DNA of 64,000 bases from NCBI RefSeq assembly GCF_000247815.1, contig NC_021678.1, positions 25,311,036 through 25,375,035 of the forward strand, written 5' to 3'. Of the stretch, positions 1 through 14,532 are shown one piece after another. Below the pieces are notes generated by a model that ran no database searches, was not told the DNA's origin, and saw only the letters and a list, made by a program, of their open reading frames with translations. How positions within the stretch are numbered: the stretch's first letter is position 1; every line of letters begins with the position of its first letter. Origin of the DNA: Ficedula albicollis (lineage: Eukaryota > Chordata > Aves > Passeriformes > Muscicapidae). The translations under genes were made by a program, and so were the position numbers.

Positions 1-3000
1 ATACCAGAATAACCCCTTAATTCTCTGGAGGCAGAAGAGCTGCTTGCTGAGTAGCCACACCATTTACTACTTTCCTTTGCACTCTGCTCATGTCTGCTAC
101 CAGTAATAGGATATGCTCAGCCCAAGACAGGCATACCCTGAACTAGTTTTGTCAAACCAGACAGATCCAGGTGACTAGTTTGAGTTCCCTAGTTCCATTT
201 GGGGTTTCAAAAAATGGCAGCTGTCACATGTTATTACAGATGAGTGTTAAGGTGGTGTTAATTTTGAGTGGCACCATGCATGTAGCTCCTGGCAGGAAGA
301 ACAGCATTGTGACAGTAAACTTTGCCATCCACAAAAGGTTATTCTTACAAGGATTGATAATCCATTTGCAGGAAGGAATTTGTAATTGTTCTTCTTCATA
401 CATCCAGAATAAGAAAAACCAATATTCCTACTAAAGGAGTGAAAAAGGAGATTAAGAATTCATGTTCTCTGCTCAGGAGAGGCAAGATACTCACATATTT
501 GAGAACATGGGTTTAGCTGTCTGTCCACTTAAGAAATGATGTCAGGAGGCCAAACTTTCATCCTGGGATTCCTGCCTATCCCATCTTTGTGACTTGGCAA
601 AAGTTGTATGAGCTTAGGGAATTATTTCTCACTGAGGTCTGCTCTCCATCTAACTTAAAAAACAAGCAAAGAACATCCTTCCATCCTTTTTATTCTTGTT
701 CTTTGGGGGCAACTCCACAAGACAGAAGATGAGTTTGGGATACTGCTAACAGGCAGGAAGTAACTTTCTCATGCAACTCTATCTCTACTGAGGGCTGAAT
801 ACTTCATGAATGTAGATGCTAGGATTAGGAATAATTATTAACATCCTGGGGAGGTATGGATGGGCAAACCAGCATGTCATCAGCACTAGAGCCAGACAAT
901 CTTTCCTTTTTTATTATATTTGTGATATCTCTAATTTCCTTGGCATAATGCACTTAATCCATAATTATAAAATATGCAACTATTCCTTGGCTTTGCTGTG
1001 TTCTCGTAACATGAGAGTGATTCTGTGTTTTTTATTAATTTAACTTTCTATAAGCTAACAGATTGCCATAAAAAACCCAGAATTTCTCAACCAGTACAGC
1101 TAATAGCTGTATTTCAGCAAAGGTCCCATGGTACATGTTGAACAATAACTACCACTTCTGTGCCACTTGCAGTTTTTAATTGAATTTCTATCCCATGGAT
1201 ATCATGTCAGAGCCATTCATCTGCTCCAATAAGTCTTCTGATATTAAACAAGTTCTTCCAAGTTATTATTGTAGTACAAATGCTGCTCGAAGGTTGATTT
1301 GCATTGCATATACACTGGTCTGGGGAAGGTAATGCAGTGCAGGAAATCTTAGCTTGTGTAGGCACAAAGCAATTATTTTTGCTGAAATTATTGTACTGTA
1401 CCTTTCCACTTCTTTTCATGTTGGAACGATAAGATCTGCTCTTCTGTCCTGCTTAGAGTGAGACATTGACATTGGAAAAATACTTTACAGCTCTCTAGTC
1501 TGGAGCAAATCACTCCTTGTTTCTGCTCTTGCTTTGAGGTCCTGACTCTTGGAGCTGACTGCACTGGCATGAACTTGGATCAGACTGTCATGTGGAGGGG
1601 TCTGAACAGTTCCAGAATAATAAACTCTGACACTTCTGAAACTGTGCTCTTGGGTTCAGTGCATGGAACTGAGGGGATCCATGGTGTAGACTTTGCTGTC
1701 ACCTTAACTCTGCCTTTTTCTTTAATTTTCTAACCTTTTTCAAAAGGTCAACCAAATCATTGTGTTTTGAGGAAAGATTTAAACTCTGATTTCCCTCTGC
1801 CAGATTCAGAGACTTCTTATGTCTGACAGTGTGTTTATGATACTGAAGCACTACAGTCAATGGCTAATGACTCATTTTTGGGCTCTTCTTATTGAATGGT
1901 GTATTTGGCTGATGGCATAGAGTGAACAAAACCAGGGTGAGGTTTCTGATCAAACTGGGGAGAGGATCTGCATCACTAGACTGTGCAGGAGGGAAGGTCT
2001 AAACTGTGTTTGCTGGCCAGCAGTAAGGAAAAGCAGAGGGAATATCTTCATTGCTGAAACAGAAATGAAATGCTGTCTAGCAAAGCTCTTGTTGGGATTT
2101 TTCTCAGGGGTTGCAACAAGAAGTGCAAGCATGCCATACTAAGTATTAATTACATGGAGAATCCAATGTGCAAAATTAATGCATGATTTTCCCTCTCCTC
2201 TGTTTTCTATTGATTAGTATACTAAAATCTATTTGGGAATTAATAATTCAGTCACCTGAGAAGTCACAGTGACTACAAACATCTGGGCTTTAGAGTTGCT
2301 GTCTCCCAGCTGAAGTTCAGTCTGACAGCCACCATCCTGTCTCCCTCTCTGCTCAAGTCTGAAGGACATGCCTGGGTGCACTCAGGAGGGTGCAGAGCAT
2401 CACTCAAATAACTGGCCTGTTCTTGGTCTGGTGTGCCAAGACACGGTGGTTGTCAGTGTCTGCCCTTCAGCATGTTCGCAGGCAGTTCCCAGGAAACTGC
2501 TCCTCTGCAGATTACTGGTGTGAGGTAGGGGGGCAGATTGTGTCAAGGTCCCCAAGCTGCCCATATGTGAAGAGAAGTTGCTCAGCTCACCAGCCAGAGG
2601 TTTCAGCTAGGAGGCGTTCCATTTTTTATTTTCGTAAAGGATCTTGGAGAAAAAATTCCTTTAATGGTGTGCCTGTTGTGATGACAAGGTCTTACCTGCA
2701 CTGTGGCATAGGGACCAAAGGACATCTGGGTCCTGCTGAATGGGCATCACTGCAATCTGTTTCATGCATGAAGGAGCATCTTCCTGAGGATATCCTGGTG
2801 AACAAAAGCGTGAGCCTCGCTGTAAGGAGAGCATTTGCTGTTTTTATTTACATCTCTCTTTCTGGATCCAGCATCATCTGGGATGTTCATGGGTCAGCCC
2901 TAGGCTTAGTACTCCCTTGTGAGGATTCAACCTGTTTTCAGTTCACACTGATCTATCCAGGAGGCATTTCAAAGCATGCAGCAAAATCCCATTTAGAGCC

Positions 3001-4897
3001 TGTCTGGAAACCTCGGTGTGAAAAACCCTGCCTCTTTATCTTCCTTGTAAGGTTGCAACTATGATATTAGCTTGTGACAGCAATTATTGATGGTGTCATT
3101 AGGGATGAGATAGAATTCCTGGAAATGCATTTAATATTTTCCCCGTTTTTGCTGAGGGGACACTGATAAGTGGTGGCAGAATAGGATGTAAAAAAATAAA
3201 AAGAGACAGAGAGAAGGTGGGAGTTAAAGAAACCCATGTTTATTGTATGCCCTCATCCATGAGGAAGGGAGAATAATTCGTGAAAAACTTTGTGTACCAG
3301 AGCTATTAAATTGTAATATTTGCTAAATAATGACTTGTAGCAAAACCCCATCATTATTTATTTTCTCTATTTTCAGCATCAGTTGTGTAAAGTATGGACA
3401 AAGAAATAACCCCTTTAGAAAGCATTCCCAATGTGCTGTTACAGTTGGCTTGAAAAGACAGCTGCTATTTCACCACGCTGCTTTGATTATTACAAACACA
3501 TTGTTTTAAAGCTTAGCAGCTGTGTAATAGGACATGATGCATATGTACATGATGTTATATCTCTTTCTGCATTCCCTCTTTCAGTAATCACTGCACTTAA
3601 AGCTCAGTATGAACTTTATTGATCCATGATTGTAGCTCGTTAACACAGACCTATTCTCTTGCGTCTGAGTCAAGGACAAATAAATATTTGTGTCTTAAAC
3701 AGACTCTGGGGGAAAGTTTTCTTGTCTGCGTGGACTGTGATTAATATAGGCACACACTAGAGGGGTTAAAGAGGTATTGGGAGAGGGAGGAATGGGGGAA
3801 ATGAATTGGAGGAAGCTGGGTTAAGATCAGCCTATTTCCTGTAGTGGGAGAGCCTCTCACTGGTTTCTATTTTCATCTGTCTAAGTGATGCAGGTTCACT
3901 GTGGTGCTTATTTAAAAGTGGATGATGCAGGATGTTCTGAGGAACATGCTGTACTGAGGCTCCCAGTTTTGGATGGGATGAGTAGTTGCTTTTGGACATA
4001 TAATGACTGAGGGCCTAATGTTAGAACATGAGCAATCTGCAGCATAATCAAGGCAGTGGTGTGAATCCAGCAGCTTTCTTGTCCAGATGCTCTCACAGGG
4101 ACCCTTTGAAGGGTCAAAGGTGGGGGAAGAAGATTCATCTGTTCTGAGCCACTGGCCACTCATCACTTCCCTGATTCTTTGGAATAAACTGCAGAGATGA
4201 ACCACTTTTCCTACATGTTCTTATGCTCAGGGTGTCCATGCACTGCTCGCTCATCTATCAGCCATGACTAAATGCTTATGCTAGAAATCATGGCAACATG
4301 TGAATCTCCTTCTTTTGTATCTATATTTTTCTCCACTGTCCTCAGAGTAAAACCTGCAGAGGTGTGCACAGACAAGTCTGCAGAACTGCCTCTGCTGCAG
4401 GTGGTTGCTCAGACCCCTGTTTACTGCAGGGAGGTTAATATCAGAGCATTCCCATTCAGCCTGCAGGAAGATTCATTTCCAGAATGTTAAAGCTGATGTT
4501 AAAACAAACCACGTGCCTTCTGGTAAGACAGCTAAAAGGGGTAAGGAAATGGCCAATGATGAGTTGCCACTATTTCCTAATTAATCACAGGCTATTGCAA
4601 TTTACTAAAAGATGGGCAACTCTTTATGCTGCCATTATCTGTGGGGGACTTAAAGCTACCTTCCAGGAGTGTAATAGCGTGCTTCATTTTGTCATTGGCT
4701 TTTGAAGTATCAGGTTGAATAGAATGAAGGAAAAAAAAAAAAGCCATTCCTTTCCTGGTCTAAATAAAATCACTAAAAAAATGCCACTGCTTTAAAACCT
4801 TTCAGGGGCTCTAATCCAATTGGGTTAGAGTACAATTAAATATATCCTTCACAATTTATTGAATTTGGGTCTAAATTTTTGGGTTTTTTAGGCATGG

Positions 4898-4985
4898 ATC
4901 CATGGATAGTGCTGTCAGTAACATGAACAATAGTTGGTTGATCATCCATGGATAGTGCTGTCAGTAACATGAACAGTTGGTTGAT
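4898..4985. repeat. Two-copy tandem duplication, 46-bp unit
   Basis: The unit beginning atccatggatagtgctgtca occurs at 4898 and again at 4944. The copies differ by a 3-bp gap (aacaatagttgg against aacagttgg), so this is a real, somewhat aged duplication. Confidence 0.95.
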
Positions 4986-6069
4986 GACTAGGCTGATACC
5001 CTCAGCTAGGTTCAAGTGGAAAGCATGGCTAAAAGCCCAAAATGTGCAGTCATACACTTGAATGCTTGGATAGACAACTATATGGATGGGCTCTGAGCTC
5101 TGTCAGGGCACAGGGACAGGACCTCACACAGCCCAATCCATGTGTCTTGGACAGGAAAGTGTGGGTCTCAGTTTACAGCTTGAAATGTCTTCCTCTGTGT
5201 GAACCCTTGGGAGGTGCTATACTCCAACCTAGGTGGTTGGAAGAGCAGCAAAATCTGCCCTCCTGTGTAAAAACCACACAAGAAACCTGTGGCACAGTAG
5301 GAACCCTCCAGGTTTCCCAAGATACCTTCCAATGCCTTTCGTACAAGGAGTTATTTCTTCAGTGAACCTTTGAGTCTGCAGGTTGATTGTGTTTGAGTTT
5401 TTCTATGATTAAATCTAAAGGCATAAAGTAAATCCATGGTGTGTTTAGGAAAGGGACTTGGATCATGGACAGCTTCCTCCTTTCATTTGCATTGATAATA
5501 TGCAGGGTACTTAGCCCTTCATAAAATTCATTTAGATAAAAGTCAAGACTAAGAACCTTCTCAGCACACTACTTAGGAGTAAAAGCACAGAGATATTTAT
5601 CCTTGTGTTTCGGGTTCTAAACAAAAGTATTCCTTCTCTAACAGCTAGAGGAAATAGCTGCAATGTAGTACTGAAGCCAATACTCAGTTTGAACAATTTT
5701 AAGCTGGATCTTTCTGACTGTTTCTGGAGTCAACCCATCCAACTGGAGAGATGACTGATCTCTTCCAGTGCTTCCTTTTCTGTCCTTGTGTCTCAGCCTC
5801 AGATAGCCTCCCTCGTGAGTTTGAAGGGAATGTGCATTTCCTCATGCTCCATTTACTATTCCTTCGTTAAAAAGATAATCACTCAGCTATCACCTGGGGG
5901 ACTTGCTGATGCTGATTGACTTTTCAAGCTGCTCCCACTTTATTGATCTTCTGTCTGAAAAGATTCCAACAGGTTTATTCTCCCAAAGGCAAAGTGTTTT
6001 GTGTTAGATGAGCTTCTGTTGGCTGAGTGCAAAAGATGACAGGAGAAGGAGGCTTTTTGGGATGAAATT

Positions 6070-6238
6070 ATGCCTGAACCAACGTGGTGGTTTGAAAGAT
6101 ATTAGGCAGTGAAGGTCTCAGGGCGTTGGTAGAGTGGGAGTGATCAGCTGGGTGCTTATGCCTGAACCAACGTGGTGGTTTGAAAGAAATTAGGCATTGA
6201 AGGTCTCAGGGTAGAGTGGGAGTGATCAGCTGGGTGTT
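6070..6238. repeat. Two-copy tandem duplication, 88-bp unit
   Basis: The unit beginning atgcctgaaccaacgtggtg occurs at 6070 and at 6158. The second copy lacks 6 bp (cgttgg) and has three substitutions. The divergence argues for a genuine genomic duplication. Confidence 0.95.
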
Positions 6239-7328
6239 TTCTGAGCTGCCCACAACTGGCAAATGTTTGGTGGGGAAGGGGGGACCCCTGCCCTATGCAT
6301 CACAGTAATTCATTAAACTTGATGGTGAACTGCAAATTCACCTTTTTGCAGAATCTGTATTGATGCAAGCTTAGACCCCAGTGTCTGCATTTTGAAAACG
6401 TGACTGGAGTCAAGGGTGTTCATCCTTGTGCTCAGGGAATAAATAAAATTCACACTCAGCCAGTGCTGCTGTGAAATTCTTCCCTGCAGTGTAGCACTGA
6501 ATTTGGGAGAGGTGTAGTGCAGCTGCTGATCTGACTATTGCACAAACCAAGAAAATGGGTGACAGCTGTCTTTCATTTTCGCACTTAAATCCCTTTCCCT
6601 GTACTTCTCAACCAAAATTCTTCACTCTGAGGAACTAGGAGAGAATATAGTGTCATAATCTGACTGTCTGGATGAGAAGGGACCAGAGTCATTTGGGAGC
6701 TCTCAGAACAATCCTAGCTTCTTGCCTGGGGAGCCAGTTGTGTAACCAGGTCACCCTGCAGAGCAAGTGGTGCAGCCTACAGAAGAGCACTGTCAGCTGT
6801 ATCATCTGGCCTGGAAGCTCCTTCTGACTGGTGAATTATGATGTCTCTGCTATGTGATGCTCAAAACTGTTCTTTCAAAAGGCTGGGAGGGTTTGCAGAT
6901 CCCGTCATGGGTATTTCAATGGTAATTGGAATGGATAAGCTTTGAAGAACTCAGGAATGTGCTGATTTTATGTTTTATATATTTATTTCTCCTATTGAAA
7001 GACAACTTGTGCTGAAGTCTGTTCTGGTGGGAATATGAACACCACAAAATACCTGTTGAGAGCAATATTAGCCTGAGACTTGTGTTCTTTTATGGCTCCA
7101 AATTCTGTTTTCTTCTTTAGAAAACTAAATTTGCACTGTTGCTTTGTCTTGTACATGCAAGTTCAAACTTTGAAGATTTTCAGAAATGCAGAGTTCTCAC
7201 AAATGCAAAATTGTGAAATACTTGCAAAGTGCATTACATCCTCTTGTTAATGTTGTTATTGGTCTTTAAAGATATATACAGATATAGTGGGTTCTGACCT
7301 TTATTGTACAAATTTGTGTAAATGTGCC

Positions 7329-7436
7329 AATATTACTCATTCAGTTGTATGTGATAGGGCCATATCGATTTTAACTAACTGGGAATATTACTCATTCAGT
7401 TGTATGTGATAGGGCCGTATCGATTTTAACTAATTG
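7329..7436. repeat. Two-copy tandem duplication, 55-bp unit
   Basis: The unit beginning aatattactcattcagttg occurs at 7329 and 7384. The copies differ at two positions (ccatatcg/ccgtatcg and aactgg/aattgg). Confidence 0.95.
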
Positions 7437-10400
7437 GGGATGTGGTGCTGTCCTATTGGTTCTAGAAAAGTAGCACATAGAGTGCTCAGTCATGGTGTGA
7501 CTGGTGGGAAAGATGTGTTCCCAAGTCTAGAAGGTTCTTTCATTACCAGTCCCCAGCTGTCTCAGGTGGCTCATCTCATGAGCTTCATATTTTTTTATTT
7601 TTGGAGCAGTAAGAGTCAGTTTTTCCCCAGGAAGCTAAGTTAATGTGGAACTTGGTGCTGAGGAGCCTTGCCTGAGGTCAGGCAGGATTCTGTGGTATTT
7701 ATGTTCAGATTGTGTGGGTGTGCTGCTGGGGACAGCAACCTTTGTGGGTCTCGAGTAGGGGTAGACATAAGGCTTGTGGGAGAGGAGTCAGCTGAGGTAG
7801 GGACTGGAAGGAGCTGCAGGCTGACTGTAAAAGTTGGTTTGGGAATTGTCTGCAATTTTTAATATCTGTGTCTAAGGAACTGGACTAAACTATCGTTATC
7901 ACTGCCCTCTTTTTTAATTACATCTGTTTTGCAAAGATTTGCTGATGGTTTGAAAAAATTAACATGCCTTGTGTTATTTTAGGGATGAGTCAGGTTCATC
8001 TAAATGTCCCCGCAGTGCTGCCTACCACTGATGCCAAAACAGGCAGGCAGTGTCAGAAGCAAAATCACCTTCCCTGGGGCATGAGTGGACACATGTGTGC
8101 ATCCCCAGCTGGGAAACTGAGATTTGAGTCACCTGTCCCCCTCTTTTAGAAGGGTATGGTGAGCTCCTCCCAGGGTAGTTTGTATAACTCAGACTGTGCT
8201 TATTCTCTGAGTGGTTGGAAGGAATTCTTTGTCATGCACACCTACCACAAAAATACAGAGTTGAGCAAGGGGGCAGTTCCATAGTCTCCCCTTGACATTT
8301 TGTTCAAGACACACTTGAGAGAAATTTTCCAGTTTAAATATGCACAGAATAGCGTAGATGTTAAATGGAACTTCTAGAAGTGCTTCACAAAATCCAACAT
8401 TCAAAGCACTCCCTTTTGCTATAAAATACTGCAAATTAAAATGATTAGCTACTTCAGAGAATCATTGGAGAAGCATTTTTAGCTATAGTAATAAAAGTAG
8501 AAAAGGGCCTGGGAAGGGCCTTGTTTCTAATTAATTATCTAATTAATATCTGATTAATTAATGAGGCTTTGTCATCAAAGCTGTCTTTTATCTTTGAGGC
8601 TATTAAAGTGTCCTCTAGACCAAATTTCTTGAATATGTGTTGATAAGGCCATCTTTGCTGAGTCAGTCAAGTGCTTGGAACCAAATCAATATACTGCCTT
8701 ATCAGGGATGCATAAAACACCTCTCTGGAAAATTAGAATACATCAGAATCAAGAACACGATAAATATGTCAGATCTTTTAGACAGTACAAATGGAAAATG
8801 AGTAATGATGAAGTGTAGTTCTTCAGAGCTGTAAAGAAGTAATGCTTTTACATAGACTTTGCAGTAGTGAAATGACCAGAGCAGGAAAAGTAGAGGCCCA
8901 TGGAAAGGAAACTCTCTAAGCTCCAGATTGCCCCTGAGTGAAGGTGGCTGAGCTCTGTTTTGGGTTGTGTCTGCATCTCATCTGATGAGGTTCTGTGAGG
9001 AGCCATTTTTGCCAGCAGGCATCCAAAGGATTGCCAGTTCATCAGTGGTGCAATGGGACAAGCATGCAGTGAAGGGAAGGGCTTATCCCAGTTTTTGAGG
9101 AGAAGCCATTTCACATTTTATCAGGTCTCTGTTTATATTCTTCATGCTGCCAGCAACTGTTGGGAAATCCATATTATACCTCTCTGCTTATCTCTGCTCT
9201 CTTCACTTTGTAATGTGATAGATTGTGTAAGTCTCAGTGGAGTGCTGATACCATTTGGCACCTGCTTCTCGTAGTAATTCTCACACATGTCCAGAATAAT
9301 AACACTTTAAATGTAGAGCACTAGAACATTGTAATAAATCATGAACTTTTCATCTCAGTCAGGATGGCTGAGGTCCTTCCCCTTCATTTGCACTGCCAGC
9401 TCAGTGCATGCAATTTTCTAACCCATTTATGGTGAGATACACCTTGCTTTGTGCTACTTGTGTGTTGGTTGCTCTGGTCTCTTTTAACACTGAAGGGTGG
9501 AAGACTCCTTAAGAGAGCAATATGTCCTCATCTATTTTAGGGTGAATAAAGCATCCTCTGAGTTTACAGTTTTTGTCTATAGGTTCAAAATAGCATGGAC
9601 AGGCTTGTGAGCTAGAGCTACATGGTTTGTAGGTGGCTAAATTTAAGATGAAATAAATGGCCATGGTAGAGAGCAGATGGAATCTTACAAATGGAGGAGT
9701 AGAGTTATTTCAGTTTCACAGTAGGAGACACCCACCTTTGTTGCTTTTGTGCCTGCCTATTGTGGACTATTCAGCAGCAGAGTAAAAAAGCAAAGCTTAG
9801 TAGCCACTACACCTGCAGCCTGCTTGCTCTGCTCAGGTTCCCAGGTTGTCTGAAAGAATTCTTTGCTTGAGGCTTTTATACTACAGGCTCTAGCCTGCCA
9901 TCAGGTGTTAGGATCCATCAGTTTGGCTGGGTTTTGGCTGATCCATCAGTTTATTTCTGCTTCAGAGTAGAGTTTGCCATTCTTTGGTAGAAGCAAAATG
10001 TTGAGACAGCTGCAGAGCTGCCTTTAGCCAAATGTTTGTCCCACAGTGGATGAGGCATAGTGCTCCTAAGTGTCCTAGAGCAGGGAATGCCACTCTGGTG
10101 CTCAAGGTGGTTTCTTTGCTTGATCTGGTGATTCCTAGTTCTGCTTTACCAAGCATCCCTCACTTTTTCTGCCATTCTACCCATTTCCTGCAATCTCCTT
10201 GCCCTCTCTCTTTGCTTCCCAAAAGAAGGGTTTACTTCTTTGGGTGGTTCTACAGAATATTTTAGATCTGAAACCACTTCTCCTTTTCCACAGTGTGTCT
10301 GAAGGTGTATCTGCAGAAAAGAGCAGGGACTGAGGAAGGACACCCTGTTTTCTGATGGTGAATGCTATTTTAGGCACCCTATGCCATGTTCTGGGTGGTG

Positions 10401-10765
10401 ACTGATTGCTGGGGATATCTAAAGCAAGGACAAGTGCAAGCACCGTGCAGACATGGCTTTCAAGTTAGTGCCCACCATCCCTGAAGGGTTAATACACAAA
10501 AACTGCATCTCCATAGACTGTTCATTCCCATCTGAGGAGTAATCTCTGCCAGGAAATGACTGGTGTGAACAGCCCCCCTGCCCTGTGTGATGGTGATCAA
10601 ATGAAATGCTGCCACTAGAAATGTGACTGATATTTGCAACCCCTGTATTTCATTTGCCATCATTCCAGAAGTGGAATATTCTGTATTCTTTTGTTAAACC
10701 TCTGCGACATCCAGTGTCCTCCCAAAGGCTTATATGGACTAAATAAAAGAGGATATCTTTCCTGT

Positions 10766-10784
10766 AAAAAAAAAAAAAAAAAAA
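10766..10784. repeat. A19 homopolymer
   Basis: A run of 19 A lies just upstream of a second A17 run and the long C tract. It forms an A-rich context of about 50 bp. Confidence 0.95.
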
Positions 10785-10824
10785 GAGAAGAATCTGGAAA
10801 AAAAAAAAAAAAAACAAAATAGAG

Positions 10825-11432
<608 letters not shown>

Positions 11433-12854
11433 TGGAAAAAAAAAAAAAAAAACAAAATAGAGAGGAAGCCAGTATTGCTAGTTTTCTCACCTTTATTTTG
11501 AACAGCTAATCACAAAGACTAGTGCATCCTGGCAGCTCATTTTTCCTTGCCAGTCTCCACTCTATGCTGTAGATGGAAATTTATCAACAAAGGTCATCAT
11601 CAAGTCTTTTGGATGTTTGGTGATGGGAATTAATCATTACCATTAATCAAAAAAGAAAGTGAGTGGAGGAAGGGTGCTGGGATCATAATAGTAATTGAGG
11701 TGATATTCTGCTGTTTACAAGACATGCAAACTAAAAGGAATCAATTTTTTTTTGAGAGACATTACCAAAATTATGATCTGCTTGAATTTCTTTTTCCCCA
11801 GTGGGATCTCTGGTTTTAGATATTTTTGAAACTTTATGGACCTGAAAGTCCACTAGAACTGAAGAGTTATGGTTCCAGAAGTATTGACAATGTAACCCTG
11901 TGTATGATAGCAGAAAGTGGTTTTATTTAGATTGTATTAACTGCTCTGGGTCTATGCTGATATACTTGGATAGTTGGGGTTTTTTTGCAGGAGGATTGGT
12001 CCCTGAGGCATCCATGACAAAAGATGTAATTGGACTAGAAAAACCAGAATTATCAGAGGCATGAATAGCTTGTACAAAGAAGGAGTGGCTGAATAAACAG
12101 AGAGTCTTGAGACTGGAAAAAAAAAAGATCTGTGGAGAGTATGACAACAATCAGTGAAATCACCAATGGCAGCATGGGGCTCCATGGTTTTGTACTTGTT
12201 AAATGGCAGCAATTAAAACAAAAGGGAGCCTCTCTTCCTACAGCACAGAGCTGGGGTGTTTATTACCATATGATAGTGAAGTTGCCAGAAGCTTCCCTGT
12301 GGGATTAAACAGATTTATGGCACTAAAAGCCCACTGATGGTTCTTGCATGCAAAGACATCATCTTCAATTTAGGGAGTCTGTGATATTGCTGTTATTGGG
12401 ACATTACACCAGGAAGCAGCACCACGTGCTTGCTTGATTTCTGTTCACTTCCCCAGACTTCATTGTGGCCCTTAGTTTCCTTTAGTAGGATGGAGACAAA
12501 GGGAGGCAGTTCTTCTGCTTGCAATTGTAAAATATTCTGGTTTTACATTTATTGCAGTCACTAAACTCATAGTTGGGTAAAAACAAGCTCTCAGCAAATG
12601 TTTTGCTTTCTTAACTAGCCCATTCAGACTACACACACTGGAATTTCCTTGGTTAGTGAGTAGATTTAGCTCCCAGGGCTTCTATGGATACTTCTGTTGT
12701 AAAATGTCCACATCCAGAATTGTGTCAGCTCCAGAAAGGGAAGGACTAAGAATCAGATTTTGTTTGTTACCTCCATTGATATCATTTTTGTTGTTATCAG
12801 ATAACAGACCAGTAATGTCCTGGCTGTGGGGTTAAAAGGTCCTTTGCCATGATC

Positions 12855-13027
12855 TAGGTAAATGTGGATTTTGTTTAGTTGTGGTTTGGTTTGGGGTTTT
12901 TTTTAACTGCTGTTTTTTGTTTTGTTTGGGCTTTTTTTACTTGTGAGGTGTTTGTTTGTGGTTGTTTTGTGTGGGTTTGTGGGTTTTTTTTTGTTTTGTT
13001 TTGCTTTGAATTTTATTTTATTTTTTC
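12855..13027. repeat. G/T-rich low-complexity tract
   Basis: The + strand is a run of GTTT, GGTTT and GTTTTG motifs with T-runs, almost free of C, ending in attttttcag. It looks like degenerate simple sequence. The open frame through it (F/V/C/W-rich) is a composition effect. Confidence 0.8.
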
Positions 13028-14532
13028 AGCAAAAGGGTCTGTGGGTGTGACCAGATCAACCAGACAACCTTGCAGTGGTAATAGTGGGTCTTTCTGGCCA
13101 CTGCCTCAGTGGACTCTGACTCAGGAGTGGTTTCTCTCAGTGTGTCATAGCTTGAGAAGAGTCTTTATCTCAGGGAGGGTGATTTGAGGGGAGGAAGGGG
13201 ATGGGAAGGAAGGAACCATGTTTCACAAGTGATGGAAGACTGGCTGCCTGAGTTCCTGTGTTGGGCAGTTGGGTTCTTTGTAGAGTATTTATATGTGAGC
13301 TGTGTTGGAATGTTTTCCTGCAGCTGAATGTCCAGGGAGATGTGCCTCCTCTCATGTTTCACGGGATTTACTTTTATGCTGCAGCTTTTCTGAGCCCTCA
13401 TAATTGCTCTCCTTTTGCTGGCTCTTGATTTTCATGAAACTTGTAGAAACTTTGTTCCTCTTGGGTATTTGTTTTTCTGGCAAACTGGGAGAAAACTGAC
13501 CAATGAGTAAAAGCAAGAAGTTGTTTGGGGGGTATGGAGAGACAGGCACACTGCAGACAGTTTGCAGGCCCATGAGAAGTGAAGCAAATATTAATGTGGC
13601 AAGTTCCTGTTGCTCTCTGAAGTGCACAGAGAGTGGGGATATTCTGCTCATTTAAGCAGATCTGTGCTTCCACAGTTTTCAGTGTGGGGCTGCAGGTATG
13701 TATAGTGGGACTCTGAGCTGGAGATGAATGAATCAGCTTTAGAAAAAGCTTAGAAAATGGCTGGAGAGTCACAGCAGAGAAGATACTCTCTGATGGGAGG
13801 GTTGGTGAAAGAGGTTGACTTTTTCATCCCAGTCATTCAGTGCCAGCATTTGCAGCTCTTTTTTCTCCTGAGAGACTGATACATGTTTTATAGCCTATCT
13901 CCTAGCTGAATAGCTGAGACTTCAAACAAACAAACCTGCCATTCTCTGTCTGGCAGGGCCCTGAGATGGGAAGCATCACAGAGGAGAACTCTGTGGCATT
14001 CTTTCTGCCTCTGCACACCTCTACTTCATATCTCTGTGACGGAGCAAGTCTTGCCACAGTAGGAAGTCTGCTGCTCAGGCCAGGTTGCTGGATTCAGGCT
14101 CAGATTTAGAGGAACAAGATGGACTTTGTCAGCTTGTGGTGCTCTGACTTATGAGCAGGTTTTGTATAAAGAAGCTTCTTTGCCTGGGTGTATCCCTTGC
14201 ACCCTGTTCTGCCAGACTGGGGGATGCTGCAGTGATGGTTTAAACACAGGAGGGCAATGGAATCAAGCATATGGTTTTTTTTCTCACACTTTTTAAAACA
14301 GAATATAATTATGGGAGAATTTGCAGTGTCCCAATAAAGCACTACATTATAAACCTTGCTTTTCCAAATGGAATATGCAGAATTTGGTGAGGAGCAAAAG
14401 TCTGATGCAGCCTATACCCTCAAGGTCATCATCAGATACAAGGCCAAACCCATATTGTTACAGACACGTGGGACAAAACACATGGACTGAGTTTATAAAG
14501 GATTGTAGTACATGACCAGAGTCCATTCCACA

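Noticed and set aside
2390..3064. 224-codon open frame on the + strand
   Set aside because: No family, splice or promoter support. A frame of this length is about what 64 kb read in six frames gives by chance.
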